A stretch of DNA of 64,000 nt from Bacteroidetes bacterium RIFCSPLOWO2_12_FULL_35_15. GTDB lineage: Bacteria; Bacteroidota; Bacteroidia; 2-12-FULL-35-15. The stretch covers positions 1 to 64,000 of the forward strand of contig MEPB01000019.1 in NCBI GenBank assembly GCA_001769385.1, written 5' to 3'. Each line of letters begins with the position of its first letter. Within the stretch, counting starts at the first letter, position 1. Shown one piece after another: positions 1 to 10,002 of this stretch. A program made the position numbers and the translations under genes. Below the pieces are notes generated by a model. The model was not told where the DNA came from and did not search any database. It was given only the letters and a program-made list of their open reading frames with translations.

Positions 1-112
1 ATTTGAACTCTTCCTCTATAATGCACTACTAACAAACAAAGTTAAACCAATTGCTACCTGTTAATATGACATTGCCCTCTGGAGAGGGGCAGGGGTGTGT
101 AACAACAAAAGT

Positions 113-1423
113 ATGATTGAACAACTTTACTCTCATTTTCTAAAACATCCTGTCGTTTGCACCGATACCCGCGAAATAAAACCGGGTGCACTTTTTTTTG
201 CTTTAAAAGGCGATAATTTTAATGGGAATAAGTTTGCTGAACAAGCCTTAAATGCTGGTTGTTCAATTGCGATAATTGATGAAACAGAATACAAAAAAGA
301 TGATCGGTATTTTTTAGTGGAAGATGTTTTAACAGCGTTGCAGCAATTAGCAAATTATCATCGGAAACAATTAACCATTCCGGTAATTGGCATAACCGGT
401 TCGAATGGAAAAACAACCACAAAAGAATTGATAAATGCAGTATTGAGTGAGAAATACAAAGTGCTTGCAACAAAAGGGAATCTGAATAATCATATTGGTG
501 TTCCGCTTACATTACTTGGTATCACTAATGAACATGAAGTAGCTATAGTTGAAATGGGTGCCAATCATCAGGGAGAAATCGAACAGCTTTGTAAAATGGC
601 TGATCCTGATTTTGGCATTGTTACCAATATTGGAAAGGCACATTTAGAAGGTTTTGGAGGCTTTGAAGGAGTAATAAAAGGGAAAAGTGAATTGTATAAA
701 TACATTCAGGAAAAAAGAGGAAAAGTTTTTGTACATGGCGATGATCCAATGTTGATAGAACTAACGGTGAATAATGATAAAATAACGTATGGCACAAAAA
801 AATTATTTGATATTGTGGGAGCATTACACCAAAACAAAGAAAATGAATTTATTTCCTTTCAATGGGCAACGCGTTATACAGCAAGTAACTTAAAAAATGC
901 AGAAATAGTTGCTACTCATTTGGTAGGAGAATATAATTATTACAATTTATTATGTGCAGTATGCGTTGGCACTTATTTTAAAGTGGAGGATCGACTTATT
1001 AACAAAGCATTGCGTGAATATGTTCCCTCCAATAATCGTTCGCAATTACACAAAACCGAACGCAATACATTGATATTGGATTATTACAACGCCAATCCTT
1101 CCAGCATGACCCAGGCAATTGAAAATTTTGCTGAATTATCACAACCAAACAAAATGGTGATCTTGGGTGATATGCTTGAATTAGGCTCTGAAAGCGAAAA
1201 AGAACATGATGCTATTGTAAATTTGCTGCAGCAAAAAAATATTACAAACGCAATTTTGGTCGGACCGCATTTTATGAATGCCGGAAAATCAGCCAATGCA
1301 AAAACATTTAATAATTCGGAAGAAGCAGTTCACTATTTAAAACAACATCCGGTTACAGATACCACTATTCTAATAAAAGGTTCAAGAGGAATAAAGTTGG
1401 AGAAGGTGGTAGAGGTGTTGTAA
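113..1423 (+). CDS. murF: UDP-N-acetylmuramoyl-tripeptide--D-alanyl-D-alanine ligase (MurF)
   Basis: Mur ligase signatures: ATP loop GITGSNGKTTTKELI, VEMGANHQGEI, ILDYYNANPSSM, ILGDMLELG. ORF track starts at 95 (GTG); ATG at 113 (MIEQLYSHF) is the more likely start. Confidence 0.95.
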   Translation: MIEQLYSHFLKHPVVCTDTREIKPGALFFALKGDNFNGNKFAEQALNAGCSIAIIDETEYKKDDRYFLVEDVLTALQQLANYHRKQLTIPVIGITGSNGKTTTKELINAVLSEKYKVLATKGNLNNHIGVPLTLLGITNEHEVAIVEMGANHQGEIEQLCKMADPDFGIVTNIGKAHLEGFGGFEGVIKGKSELYKYIQEKRGKVFVHGDDPMLIELTVNNDKITYGTKKLFDIVGALHQNKENEFISFQWATRYTASNLKNAEIVATHLVGEYNYYNLLCAVCVGTYFKVEDRLINKALREYVPSNNRSQLHKTERNTLILDYYNANPSSMTQAIENFAELSQPNKMVILGDMLELGSESEKEHDAIVNLLQQKNITNAILVGPHFMNAGKSANAKTFNNSEEAVHYLKQHPVTDTTILIKGSRGIKLEKVVEVL

Positions 1424-1762
1424 GATTAAATTCGAATCAAGGCTTGCTAGACTATTCGTTGGTGTGTTGATTCATTCTGAACTTGATTCAGAATCTGTGC
1501 TTAGGGATTGAAACGATTGCTTGTCGATAATTGCCTTTTGTTTTGTCCCCCTTGTGTGTATGATTGTATGAAAGAGAAAGGGGGCATGTGTATGTATGGG
1601 CGCTGTTGGGTGATGATAACCCGCTGTCACGAGTGTTACAGTATGATATAGGCGCGAAGTTTGCAAATGCCCCAATTATCTTTTGGCATCTCGCCATAGA
1701 TTAATTCCATAAAAAAACACCGATCAAAATAATCGATGTTTATAATATTACAATTAATATAC

Positions 1763-2131
1763 TTACGGTTTTTCTTGTTTTTTTATAAGTGCAACAATGC
1801 AAGCTTTTAGTTCGGGTATTTTTATTGCACAAACATCAAATACCACTTCGTGCTCAAGTTGCTCATAATGGTGTGATATATAATCTCTGAAACGAATAAC
1901 ATTCTCAATTTCAGGATAAGCTAAATCAGCGATTACAAATGAATGTTTTTGAGAAATTCGCTTGAGATTTTCGCCCAAAGCTTGTAAACGCATTATCGTA
2001 GCATCATACTGTACGCCTTCATTCAAATTAAAAAACTGTTCAGTATTTTGTGCTCCTTTAAAATATCTTTCAATAGCCTCAATATGCTCCAAACAACTAT
2101 ATAATCGTGCTATAATAATTTCGTTATACAT
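1763..2131 (-). CDS. HepT-like (DUF86) ribonuclease toxin
   Basis: 122 aa, RFRDYISHHY matches the HepT RX4HXY-type motif; overlaps the upstream nucleotidyltransferase by 8 bp. Confidence 0.85.
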   Translation of the reverse strand: MYNEIIIARLYSCLEHIEAIERYFKGAQNTEQFFNLNEGVQYDATIMRLQALGENLKRISQKHSFVIADLAYPEIENVIRFRDYISHHYEQLEHEVVFDVCAIKIPELKACIVALIKKQEKP

Positions 2132-2414
2132 AAATTATATCTTTATTGATCAGGCGCAAAAATCGTTCAGATAAACCATTATGTTTTGTCACCAAATCAA
2201 TTTTTTTATGAAACTTGGCTTCCAGATAATCTAATAATAAAAAATAATTACCTAATGTTTTTATTTTTGTATTCACTAAAATATCAACATCGCTATCCAC
2301 ATTTTCTTCACCACGGGCATAGGAACCAAACAAGGCAATTTCCTCTACTCCAAAATGTTCTTGTAGATAAGGCTTTTCGGCTTTGATAGTTTCAATAATG
2401 GACTCCTTATTCAT
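2124..2414 (-). CDS. MntA-like nucleotidyltransferase antitoxin
   Basis: 96 aa, GSYARGEENVDSDVDILV matches the GSX10DXD minimal nucleotidyltransferase motif; directly upstream of hepT-like gene. Confidence 0.85.
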   Translation of the reverse strand: MNKESIIETIKAEKPYLQEHFGVEEIALFGSYARGEENVDSDVDILVNTKIKTLGNYFLLLDYLEAKFHKKIDLVTKHNGLSERFLRLINKDIIYV

Positions 2415-2488
2415 AAATACAAAAATACAACATTTTTAATAAGAGCTATAAGTATAAAAAAATTCATAAAAAAACACATCTCGTTGGT

Positions 2489-2531
2489 CGGAGCGTCTCG
2501 CTCCGTACTTTATAACAAGGCGTTCCGCCTT
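2489..2531. repeat. Two adjacent short GC-rich hairpins (CGGAGCG-TCT-CGCTCCG and AAGGCG-TTC-CGCCTT)
   Basis: Perfect inverted repeats read directly; the first stem recurs at 61733-61749. Confidence 0.7.
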
Positions 2532-2540
2532 AAAAAAATA

Positions 2541-2571
2541 AAAAACACCGCCTAAAATAAGCGGTGTTTTT
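2541..2571. terminator. Hairpin AAAAACACCGC-N9-GCGGTGTTTTT downstream of acyl-CoA dehydrogenase
   Basis: Perfect stem flanked by A and T tracts, 3' of the minus-strand gene at 2592-3731. Confidence 0.8.
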
Positions 2572-2591
2572 ATATTTTAATTCTATTTAAT

Positions 2592-3731
2592 TTAAGCCAA
2601 TATCGCTCTCGAAATAACGATACGTTGAACTTCAGATGTTCCTTCATAGATCTGCGTGATCTTTGCATCGCGCATCAAACGCTCTACATGATACTCCTTT
2701 ACAAATCCGTATCCGCCATGTATCTGAACTGCTTCTACAGTGGTTTTCATCGCTACTTCCGATGCAAAAACTTTCGCCATGGCACCTGCTGTTGTATAAT
2801 CTAAATGTTGATCTTTTAACCAGGCTGCTTTTAAGCAAAGTAAACGTGCTGCTTCAATTTCGGTAGCCATATCCGCTAATTTGAATGCAATGGCTTGGTG
2901 TTGATTAATTGTTTTTCCAAATGCTTTGCGTTCTTTTGAATAAGCTAATGCTAGTTCATAAGCGCCTGAAGCAATTCCTAATGCTTGTGATGCAATACCA
3001 ATACGTCCACCGGAAAGTGTTTGCATTGCGAATTTAAATCCAAAACCATCTTCACCAATACGGTTTTCTTTAGGCACTTTTACATCGGTAAACATTAACG
3101 AATGTGTATCAGAACCACGAATCCCCATTTTATTTTCTTTCGGACCAACCACAAAACCTGGCATGCCCCTTTCAACGATCAATGCATTGATTCCTTTATG
3201 TCCTTTTTCGGCATTTGTTTGTGCAATTACCAGATAAACAGATGCTGAACTTCCGTTAGTGATCCAGTTTTTTGTTCCATTTAATAAATAATGGTCACCT
3301 TTATCGATGGCTGTTGTGCGTTGTGAGGTAGCATCAGAGCCAGCTTCCGGTTCTGATAAACAAAATGCTCCAATGATTTCACCTGTTGCTAAACGTGTTA
3401 AATATTTTTGTTTTTGTTCTTCGGTTCCGAATGTTTCTAATCCCCAGCAAACAAGCGAATTGTTTACAGACATAACTACAGAAGCTGATGAATCAACTTT
3501 CGAAATTTCTTCCATTGCTAATACATAAGAGATCGCATCCATTCCGCCACCACCGTATTTCGGGTCAACCATCATTCCTAAGAAACCAAGCTCACCTAAT
3601 TGTTTTATTTCGGCAGCTGGAAATTTCTGATGTTCATCACGTTCAATAACTCCTGGCTTTAAAACATCATTTGCAAAATCGCGAGCTGCTTTCTGGATCA
3701 TCAAGTGCTCTTCTGTTAAATCAAAAAACAT
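2592..3731 (-). CDS. acyl-CoA dehydrogenase
   Basis: AFCLSEPEAGSDATSQRTTA, NGTKNWITNG, QALGIASGAYELALAYSKERKAFGK, QIYEGTSEVQRIVISR. Confidence 0.95.
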   Translation of the reverse strand: MFFDLTEEHLMIQKAARDFANDVLKPGVIERDEHQKFPAAEIKQLGELGFLGMMVDPKYGGGGMDAISYVLAMEEISKVDSSASVVMSVNNSLVCWGLETFGTEEQKQKYLTRLATGEIIGAFCLSEPEAGSDATSQRTTAIDKGDHYLLNGTKNWITNGSSASVYLVIAQTNAEKGHKGINALIVERGMPGFVVGPKENKMGIRGSDTHSLMFTDVKVPKENRIGEDGFGFKFAMQTLSGGRIGIASQALGIASGAYELALAYSKERKAFGKTINQHQAIAFKLADMATEIEAARLLCLKAAWLKDQHLDYTTAGAMAKVFASEVAMKTTVEAVQIHGGYGFVKEYHVERLMRDAKITQIYEGTSEVQRIVISRAILA

Positions 3732-3812
3732 AGTATAAAAATTTAATGTGAAAAATTGCTTTATTTTTGTTGCGTCAAATGTAAATTTTAAATTCGAATT
3801 TTACTAATCGAT

Positions 3813-4895
3813 ATGACAAATATCAGCGCTCAGGAATACAATGTAATTGGCATCATGTCGGGTACCTCTTTGGATGGTGTTGATCTTGCTTTTTGCAGGT
3901 TTGTGTATTCAACTAACAAATGGGTTTTTGAGATTATGTGTGCTGAAACCATTTCCTATTCTCCTTCTTGGAAGCAAGCATTATTAAATTTAGAGAATAC
4001 CGATGCCTTAACTTTTCAGCAAACACATACTGATTACGGTCTGTATATTGGAGGTTTGATTTCTGATTTTATAATAAAGAATAGCATTAAAGTTGACTTT
4101 GTTGCCTCTCACGGCCACACGATCTTTCATCAGCCCGAAAAAAAATTAACGGTACAAATAGGTGCAGGAAACGCTATCGCATCAAAATGTAAATTGCCGG
4201 TTGTTTGTGATTTTCGTTCCTTAGATGTTGCACTTGGCGGACAAGGTGCTCCATTGGTACCAATTGGAGATAAATTATTGTTCTCGGAATATGACTATTG
4301 CCTGAATTTGGGTGGATTTGCAAATGTCTCTTATGAATATAAAGATCAGAGAATAGCATATGATATTTGTCCGGTTAACATTGTCATGAATGCGATTTGC
4401 GAAAGAATTGGAAAACCATTTGATGATGGTGGCTCGATGGCCAAAGAAGGATTGGTAAGTCGTTATTTATTGAACGAGCTAAATGAATTAGCTTATTATA
4501 AACAAACGATCAATGCTCCTAAATCATTAGGAAAAGAATGGGTGATAAAAAATGTTGATCCCCTTTTAGATTGTTATGATTTAGAAGAACCCGATCTGTT
4601 GCGAACCTTTTGTGAGCACATTGCATTTCAAATTGGAAGGTCATTAAAAGATAAGCCGGCTGGGAAATTATTGATCACCGGTGGCGGTGTTTATAATGAC
4701 TTTTTGATTGATTGTATTCAAGCGCATACTTCTCATCAATTAATAATTCCTGATAAAAAAACGGTAGAATTCAAAGAAGCACTGATTTTTGCTTTCTTGG
4801 GAGTATTGCGTATGCGTAATGAAATTAATTGTTTAGCGAGTGTTACCGGTGCTCAGAAAGATAATTGCGGAGGTGCTGTTTATGTAATGTCTTAA
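3813..4895 (+). CDS. anmK: anhydro-N-acetylmuramic acid kinase
   Basis: GIMSGTSLDGVDLAFCRF, ASHGHTIFHQP, GQGAPLVPIGD, NLGGFANVS, DDGGSMAKEG, ITGGGVYNDF. Confidence 0.95.
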   Translation: MTNISAQEYNVIGIMSGTSLDGVDLAFCRFVYSTNKWVFEIMCAETISYSPSWKQALLNLENTDALTFQQTHTDYGLYIGGLISDFIIKNSIKVDFVASHGHTIFHQPEKKLTVQIGAGNAIASKCKLPVVCDFRSLDVALGGQGAPLVPIGDKLLFSEYDYCLNLGGFANVSYEYKDQRIAYDICPVNIVMNAICERIGKPFDDGGSMAKEGLVSRYLLNELNELAYYKQTINAPKSLGKEWVIKNVDPLLDCYDLEEPDLLRTFCEHIAFQIGRSLKDKPAGKLLITGGGVYNDFLIDCIQAHTSHQLIIPDKKTVEFKEALIFAFLGVLRMRNEINCLASVTGAQKDNCGGAVYVMS

Positions 4896-4913
4896 TTTTA
4901 TTTGGACTATATA

Positions 4914-4961
4914 AAAATAAGGAAGCCTGTTTTCAAATTTGAAAACAGGCTTCCTTATTTT
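4914..4961. terminator. 48-bp perfect palindrome, probable bidirectional terminator
   Basis: AAAATAAGGAAGCCTGTTTTCAAA/TTTGAAAACAGGCTTCCTTATTTT pairs at every position; lies between convergent genes. Confidence 0.85.
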
Positions 4962-4969
4962 ATTGAATA

Positions 4970-5215
4970 TTAATAATTATCATCGAAAAATCCGCCATCC
5001 TCCTCCTCCTCATCATCAAAATTACTGTCTAATTTCATGTCGTTCTCATCCATATCAAAATCTTCATCGTCATCATCGACACTTTTTTTCCAGTTTTTTT
5101 TCTCTTTTTCTTTTAAAGGTTTAAGCTTTGTCGGCTTTCTTAATTCCCCTAATTCCTTAGCTTTGTCAGTCTTTTTCAAAGCAAGTGGCTTTTTTGAATT
5201 GTTTGGCTTTTTCAT
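4970..5215 (-). CDS. small charge-segregated (Lys-rich then Asp/Glu-rich) hypothetical protein
   Basis: 81 aa, Lys-rich N-terminal half and acidic C-terminal half; terminated by the palindrome. Confidence 0.65.
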   Translation of the reverse strand: MKKPNNSKKPLALKKTDKAKELGELRKPTKLKPLKEKEKKNWKKSVDDDDEDFDMDENDMKLDSNFDDEEEEDGGFFDDNY

Positions 5216-5431
5216 TGTAAATCAAAATTTGTTTTACAAAAACAGATGATTTTAAATTGTTAATCGTTAGTATTAATTTATTTTCCTTTATACAAATTTC
5301 GAAAAAAAATATTTTCAAACAAAAAAAAAATTACAAATAAATTTATTCGAATATCATTTTACCTTTGCTCAACGTAAATTTATGAAAATTAAAAACAATT
5401 TCAAAAAACAAAAAAAATAAAAATAATTGAA

Positions 5432-6529
5432 ATGATACAAGATATTTTGCAACGCACTTTTTTGGGAAACACGCTGGAAAACATTTGTTGGTTTGCAGGA
5501 ATAATACTGGTCGGATTAATATTTCAACGGTTATTATCAAAACTGCTTACGTTGTTTGTTTTTAAATTTCTGCAAAAGTATTCGAAGGGGGTCGGATACG
5601 ACAAACTTTTGGTTTTATTAAAAAAGCCAATGGGGATATTTATTTTACTTGTTTCGATCTATTTTGCTTTTGACAGACTGACCTTTCCTTCTGAATGGAA
5701 CCTGGTGTCCATTGAAAGTTTTGGCTTGCGTTTAATTTTATATCGTTCCTTCCAGATATTGCTGATAGGAACTATTACCTGGATCCTTTTAAGAGTAATC
5801 GATTTTTTTGGCTTAGTATTAATGTACCGTGCTTCCCTGACAGAGTCGAAAGCGGATGACCAGTTGGTCCCATTTTTAATCGAATCTATTAAAGTAATAG
5901 TTGTTATCCTTTCCATCTTTTTTACTTTCGGTGCCGTATTCAAATTGAACATTGCATCCTTAATCGCAGGACTCGGTATAGGAGGTTTAGCGATTGCATT
6001 GGCTGCTAAAGAATCTTTAGAAAATTTATTTGGTTCCTTCACCATTTTTCTTGACAAGCCTTTTGTTATTGGTGATCTGATTCAAGTAGGTAATGTGATT
6101 GGTAATGTGGAAAAAATTGGATTTCGAAGCACCCGGATTCGGACAATAGAAAAAAGTTATGTGACACTGCCCAATAAAAAATTAGTAGATGGGGAATTGG
6201 ATAATCTTTCTTTAAGAACTCAGAGGCGCGCCATGTTTAACATTGGACTTGCTTACGAAACAAAGCCGGAGCAATTAAAAAGCATTGTATCTGAAACACA
6301 AAATTATATTGATGCTCATGGGCATACCTTGAATGGTGAAACCCGTGTTCGTTTTCACGATCTTAATTCCTCGGCCATAAATATTATGATCGTCTATTTT
6401 GTGGATACCATGGAATATGATGTGTATTTGAATGTACGTGAAGAAATAAATTATAAAATAATGGAAATTGTTGCGAAAAACGGCAGCAGTTTTGCTTATC
6501 CAACCCAAACCGTTTATCTCAAACAGTAA
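5432..6529 (+). CDS. MscS family mechanosensitive ion channel
   Basis: LIAGLGIGGLAIALAAKESLENLFGSFTIFLDKPFVIGDLIQVGNVIGNVEKIGFRSTRIRT is a classic MscS pore/beta-domain segment. Confidence 0.95.
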   Translation: MIQDILQRTFLGNTLENICWFAGIILVGLIFQRLLSKLLTLFVFKFLQKYSKGVGYDKLLVLLKKPMGIFILLVSIYFAFDRLTFPSEWNLVSIESFGLRLILYRSFQILLIGTITWILLRVIDFFGLVLMYRASLTESKADDQLVPFLIESIKVIVVILSIFFTFGAVFKLNIASLIAGLGIGGLAIALAAKESLENLFGSFTIFLDKPFVIGDLIQVGNVIGNVEKIGFRSTRIRTIEKSYVTLPNKKLVDGELDNLSLRTQRRAMFNIGLAYETKPEQLKSIVSETQNYIDAHGHTLNGETRVRFHDLNSSAINIMIVYFVDTMEYDVYLNVREEINYKIMEIVAKNGSSFAYPTQTVYLKQ

Positions 6530-6867
6530 TTTTTTATTTTAAACCGAAATGTCATTCCGAATCCCTTTAGGGTGAGGAATCTCATTTTAATGGAAAATTT
6601 TCAACCTACACGAATAATAAAACACAGAAAAAATTCCTCAACACAATAATTAAAAACCTTCTTGCGTTATGTCATTAAATATCGCATAAAATCATCCCCA
6701 CATTTAATTTTATAATTTGAGCTGTTAAGTACAAAATAGGTTAAACCTGTTTTTTGATTCCCCTGCTTAATTGTTTTTTAAGATCAACCGAAAAATTTTC
6801 GGTATGGAATTTCAAACAACAATGCATCATTCAATCAAAATAAGTTTAACCTTTAAAATCTACAGCC

Positions 6868-7641
6868 ATGAAAACTAAAAATAAATCTTTCGAAGACTTT
6901 GACGAATTGGTTTTCGAAAACAAAAACAAAACATATGGAGCCTATGCGATCCGAAGATCATACAATGATAATGTTACTAAATCACTCCTGGTGACATTAT
7001 CTTTTTTTGGATGTCTTGCTTTTTTAGGTGTATGGTTGACAAATAACAAGTTCGAAGTACCCCAATTAACAGATTCAAATGATCCACTAGTGATTACTAA
7101 AATATTCGAATACAATATACCTGAACCTCCTAAACCAGAAGTGAAAATAAAACCTGAAAATTCAACACAAAAAACTCAATCAGGGCAATTTGTGGCATCA
7201 AACGAAAAGGATAAAAAAATCGATAAGGCAGCACTTGATCTGCCAATAAGTAAAAATCCGAACCCGAAAGGAAATGATAGCGTTGCAAAAAATGAGGATC
7301 CTGTTGTCCCTAAATTACTAGAAGAGAAGAAGCCTGAAAAAATTGAAATTATAGTGGACCAAATGCCGGAGTTTGAAAATATGGGTCAGTATATTTCAAG
7401 AAATTTGCATTATCCTGCTTTGGCCAGGGAAATGGAAACAAAGGGAATTGTTTACTTAACTTTTGTAATTGAAATTGATGGAAGTGTTTCAAATGTTCAG
7501 ATATTAAAAGGTATAGGTGGTGGATGTGAACAGGAAGCTTTGCGTGTGATTAAAAATATGCCCAAATGGAAGCCGGGCATTAATCATGGGAAACTGGTAA
7601 GAGTTCAATGTAATTTGCCTGTAAAATTTACACTTCAATAA
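6868..7641 (+). CDS. TonB family energy transducer
   Basis: N-terminal TM, proline-rich spacer, C-terminal YPALAREMETKGIVYLTFVIEIDGSVSNVQILKGIGGGCEQEALRVIKNMPKWKPG. Confidence 0.93.
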   Translation: MKTKNKSFEDFDELVFENKNKTYGAYAIRRSYNDNVTKSLLVTLSFFGCLAFLGVWLTNNKFEVPQLTDSNDPLVITKIFEYNIPEPPKPEVKIKPENSTQKTQSGQFVASNEKDKKIDKAALDLPISKNPNPKGNDSVAKNEDPVVPKLLEEKKPEKIEIIVDQMPEFENMGQYISRNLHYPALAREMETKGIVYLTFVIEIDGSVSNVQILKGIGGGCEQEALRVIKNMPKWKPGINHGKLVRVQCNLPVKFTLQ

Positions 7642-7704
7642 ACAATTCGCTGTTTATAAGTTGAGGGTTAACTGAAAAAAACAGTCTTTGCATAAAGTAA
7701 TTTA

Positions 7705-7735
7705 GCAATCGCGTTTGATAGCGCGATTGCTTTTA
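7705..7735 (+). terminator. Hairpin GCAATCGCG...CGCGATTGC followed by T-rich tract
   Basis: Perfect 9-bp stem between the tonB-like and exbB-like genes. Confidence 0.65.
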
Positions 7736-7760
7736 TAGTTATAATTTTAATCTAAGAGAC

Positions 7761-8510
7761 ATGTTCAATTCTGTTTTATTACAAGTGGTTGTTAGTGGTG
7801 CTAATACGGCAACTCAAATTATGGATACTGCAAAAAATGTGGCCGCACAAATAGCACAAACAGCTTTGCCTGTTGAGCAACCAAAGCAAGCTTCTCTTTC
7901 TATGCTCGACCTGATCATGAAAGGTGGTTATATTATGATTCCTATTGGTGTACTTTCACTGTTAACTGTTTTTTATTTTTTCGAACGTTTTATGACGATC
8001 AACAAAGCATCAAAACTGGATAAGAATTTCATGAATAATATCAAAGATTATATTCATAACGGGAACATGGATGCAGCAAAAGCATTGTGTAAAAATTCAA
8101 CTTCGCCTGCTGCACGTATGGTGGAAAAAGGAATTACCCGAATTGGAAAGCCAATCAAAGAAATTGAAGAGACAATGGAAGGTGTTGGAAAATTAGAAAT
8201 TAATCGATTGGAAAGACATTTAAGTGTTTTAAGTTTAATTGGCCGTATTGCTCCGATCTTTGGTTTCATAGGAACGATTGCCGGGGTTATTAAAATATTT
8301 TATGACATTTCATTAACTGATAATATTAGTATTGGTGTTATTTCAACAGGATTATATCAGAAAATGATAACAAGCGCATCTGGTTTGGTTGTTGGTTTAA
8401 TTGCATTTGTGGGATACTTTATTTTAAACGCAATGCTCGATAAAACAATCAATAAAATGGAAACAGTTTCCGTTGAATTTATCGATGTATTACAAGAACC
8501 AACTAAATAA
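7761..8510 (+). CDS. exbB: MotA/TolQ/ExbB proton channel family protein
   Basis: GRIAPIFGFIGTIAGVIKIF...GVISTGLYQKMITSASGLVVGLIAFVGYFILN. Confidence 0.92.
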   Translation: MFNSVLLQVVVSGANTATQIMDTAKNVAAQIAQTALPVEQPKQASLSMLDLIMKGGYIMIPIGVLSLLTVFYFFERFMTINKASKLDKNFMNNIKDYIHNGNMDAAKALCKNSTSPAARMVEKGITRIGKPIKEIEETMEGVGKLEINRLERHLSVLSLIGRIAPIFGFIGTIAGVIKIFYDISLTDNISIGVISTGLYQKMITSASGLVVGLIAFVGYFILNAMLDKTINKMETVSVEFIDVLQEPTK

Positions 8511-8582
8511 GTTAATAGGAAACAGGGAGTAGTTATCAGGGCTTTCCTATTAAAATTTCTCATTAACTAATCACTAAAAAAA

Positions 8583-8984
8583 ATGAAACTAAAACGCAGA
8601 CATAAAGAAGGTGCAGAAGTAAGTACTGAATCATTGAACGATATCATGTTCTTTCTGTTGTTGTTCTTTTTAATCATATCAACGTTGGCTAATCCAAGTG
8701 TTTTGAAATTAACATTGCCAAGTTCAAAAACAGCTGAACAGCTAACAAAACAACAAGTTACGGTAGAAGTTGACGCGAATCATCAGTACATTGTAAATAA
8801 ATCAGCCATTGCTTTTACTGATCTGGAAAATGCTTTGAAAATTGAATTAGCAAGAACTCAATCCCCTACTATCATATTAAAACTGGATAATACATTGTCT
8901 ATTCAGGATCTGGCAGATGTGATGCAAATAGGTTATAAATTGGGTGTAAAAATGGTTTTAGCAACAAAAGCAACGAATAAATAA
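8583..8984 (+). CDS. exbD: ExbD/TolR family biopolymer transporter
   Basis: STESLNDIMFFLLLFFLIISTLA single TM plus ExbD periplasmic domain; follows exbB. Confidence 0.9.
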   Translation: MKLKRRHKEGAEVSTESLNDIMFFLLLFFLIISTLANPSVLKLTLPSSKTAEQLTKQQVTVEVDANHQYIVNKSAIAFTDLENALKIELARTQSPTIILKLDNTLSIQDLADVMQIGYKLGVKMVLATKATNK

Positions 8985-8985
8985 A

Positions 8986-9795
8986 ATGGATTCTTCAGTT
9001 GAAAATAAAAGTAAATATGTTGCCTTGGTTTTTACATTAGGGTTTCATGCATTGTTATTTTTATTGTTTTTATTGATCGTGTTTATCACACCTATTCCGC
9101 CTTTCGAAATAAAGCCTGTTCCTGAAATAGAAATTGGTTTAGGCATGGAAGGTCTTGGAAACGCTGATGCCGGTGGTTCAGGAAACCACGACAAGGATAT
9201 TGCAACATCCGAAAATGCTGCAACAAATCCGGTAATTGACAATAATGCGCCAAATATTTTAACAGATGATGCAGCTACTGAAGCGGTAGTAAAAACAAAT
9301 CCGAAAAACAAAAAAGATTTTAAAGTAGAAAGTCCGGTTGTTGAAGAACCTAAAGAGAGCTCAGAATTGCAAAATGCTTTAGCAGCATTAAAAAACAAAA
9401 AAAAGCATAACGGAAAAGGCGAAGGAGATGGAAACACAGGAGGTTCCGGAACAGGTAATAAAACAGGGGTTGGTTCGGGAGATGGCACTGGTCATGGGGA
9501 TAAAGATCCCGGCTATAATGGAAAAGGTGGTTATGATCTGAAAGGGCGCTTGTTGTTAAAAAAACCAGAGCGCATGACCGACAATCAGGAAGAAGGAATT
9601 GTGGTTGTAGAGATCATTGTGGATGAAACAGGTAAAGTAATAAAAGTTTCACCGGGACAGCGTGGTTCAACAACAACCAGTTCTAATTTATATGCAAAAG
9701 CCCGACAAGCAGCCTATCAGGCAAAATTTAATCCTAGTCCGGAAGGAATTAAAGAGCAACGTGGTACTTATACATTCGTATTCACATTAGAATAA
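8986..9795 (+). CDS. TonB-like energy transducer (Gly/Lys-rich spacer)
   Basis: N-terminal TM, low-complexity spacer, EEGIVVVEIIVDETGKVIKVSPGQRGSTTTSSNLYAKARQAAYQAKFNPSPEGIKEQRGTYTFVFTLE. Confidence 0.85.
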   Translation: MDSSVENKSKYVALVFTLGFHALLFLLFLLIVFITPIPPFEIKPVPEIEIGLGMEGLGNADAGGSGNHDKDIATSENAATNPVIDNNAPNILTDDAATEAVVKTNPKNKKDFKVESPVVEEPKESSELQNALAALKNKKKHNGKGEGDGNTGGSGTGNKTGVGSGDGTGHGDKDPGYNGKGGYDLKGRLLLKKPERMTDNQEEGIVVVEIIVDETGKVIKVSPGQRGSTTTSSNLYAKARQAAYQAKFNPSPEGIKEQRGTYTFVFTLE

Positions 9796-9896
9796 TTTTT
9801 CTTTTTTTCTTAATTAATTTTGTCACTAAATTGATTTATTGATTCGAATTTTGATTTCTCTTTTTCTTTTATTGAATAGACCCCGGTAATATTTTC

Positions 9897-9998
9897 AATG
9901 ATCATACGTTATCCATCATGAACCTGGCAGATGTAATGCAAATAGGATATGGACTGGGAGCGAAAATGGTCTTGCAAACAAAAGCCGCTACAAAATAA
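9897..9998 (+). pseudogene. ExbD C-terminal remnant
   Basis: Reads NDHTLSIMNLADVMQIGYGLGAKMVLQTKAATK*, matching the intact ExbD end LDNTLSIQDLADVMQIGYKLGVKMVLATKATNK*; no room for the N-terminal TM part. Confidence 0.85.
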
Positions 9999-10002
9999 AA
10001 TC

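Noticed and set aside
1472-1697. Two overlapping minus-strand ORFs of 67 and 69 aa
   Set aside because: Overlap each other in different frames, no recognisable motif; intergenic space between murF and hepT.
9949-10002. N-terminal 18 aa extension of the second tandem TonB-like ORF (MDWERKWSCKQKPLQNKI)
   Set aside because: This DNA encodes the ExbD remnant in another frame; ATG at 10003 matches the paralog start.
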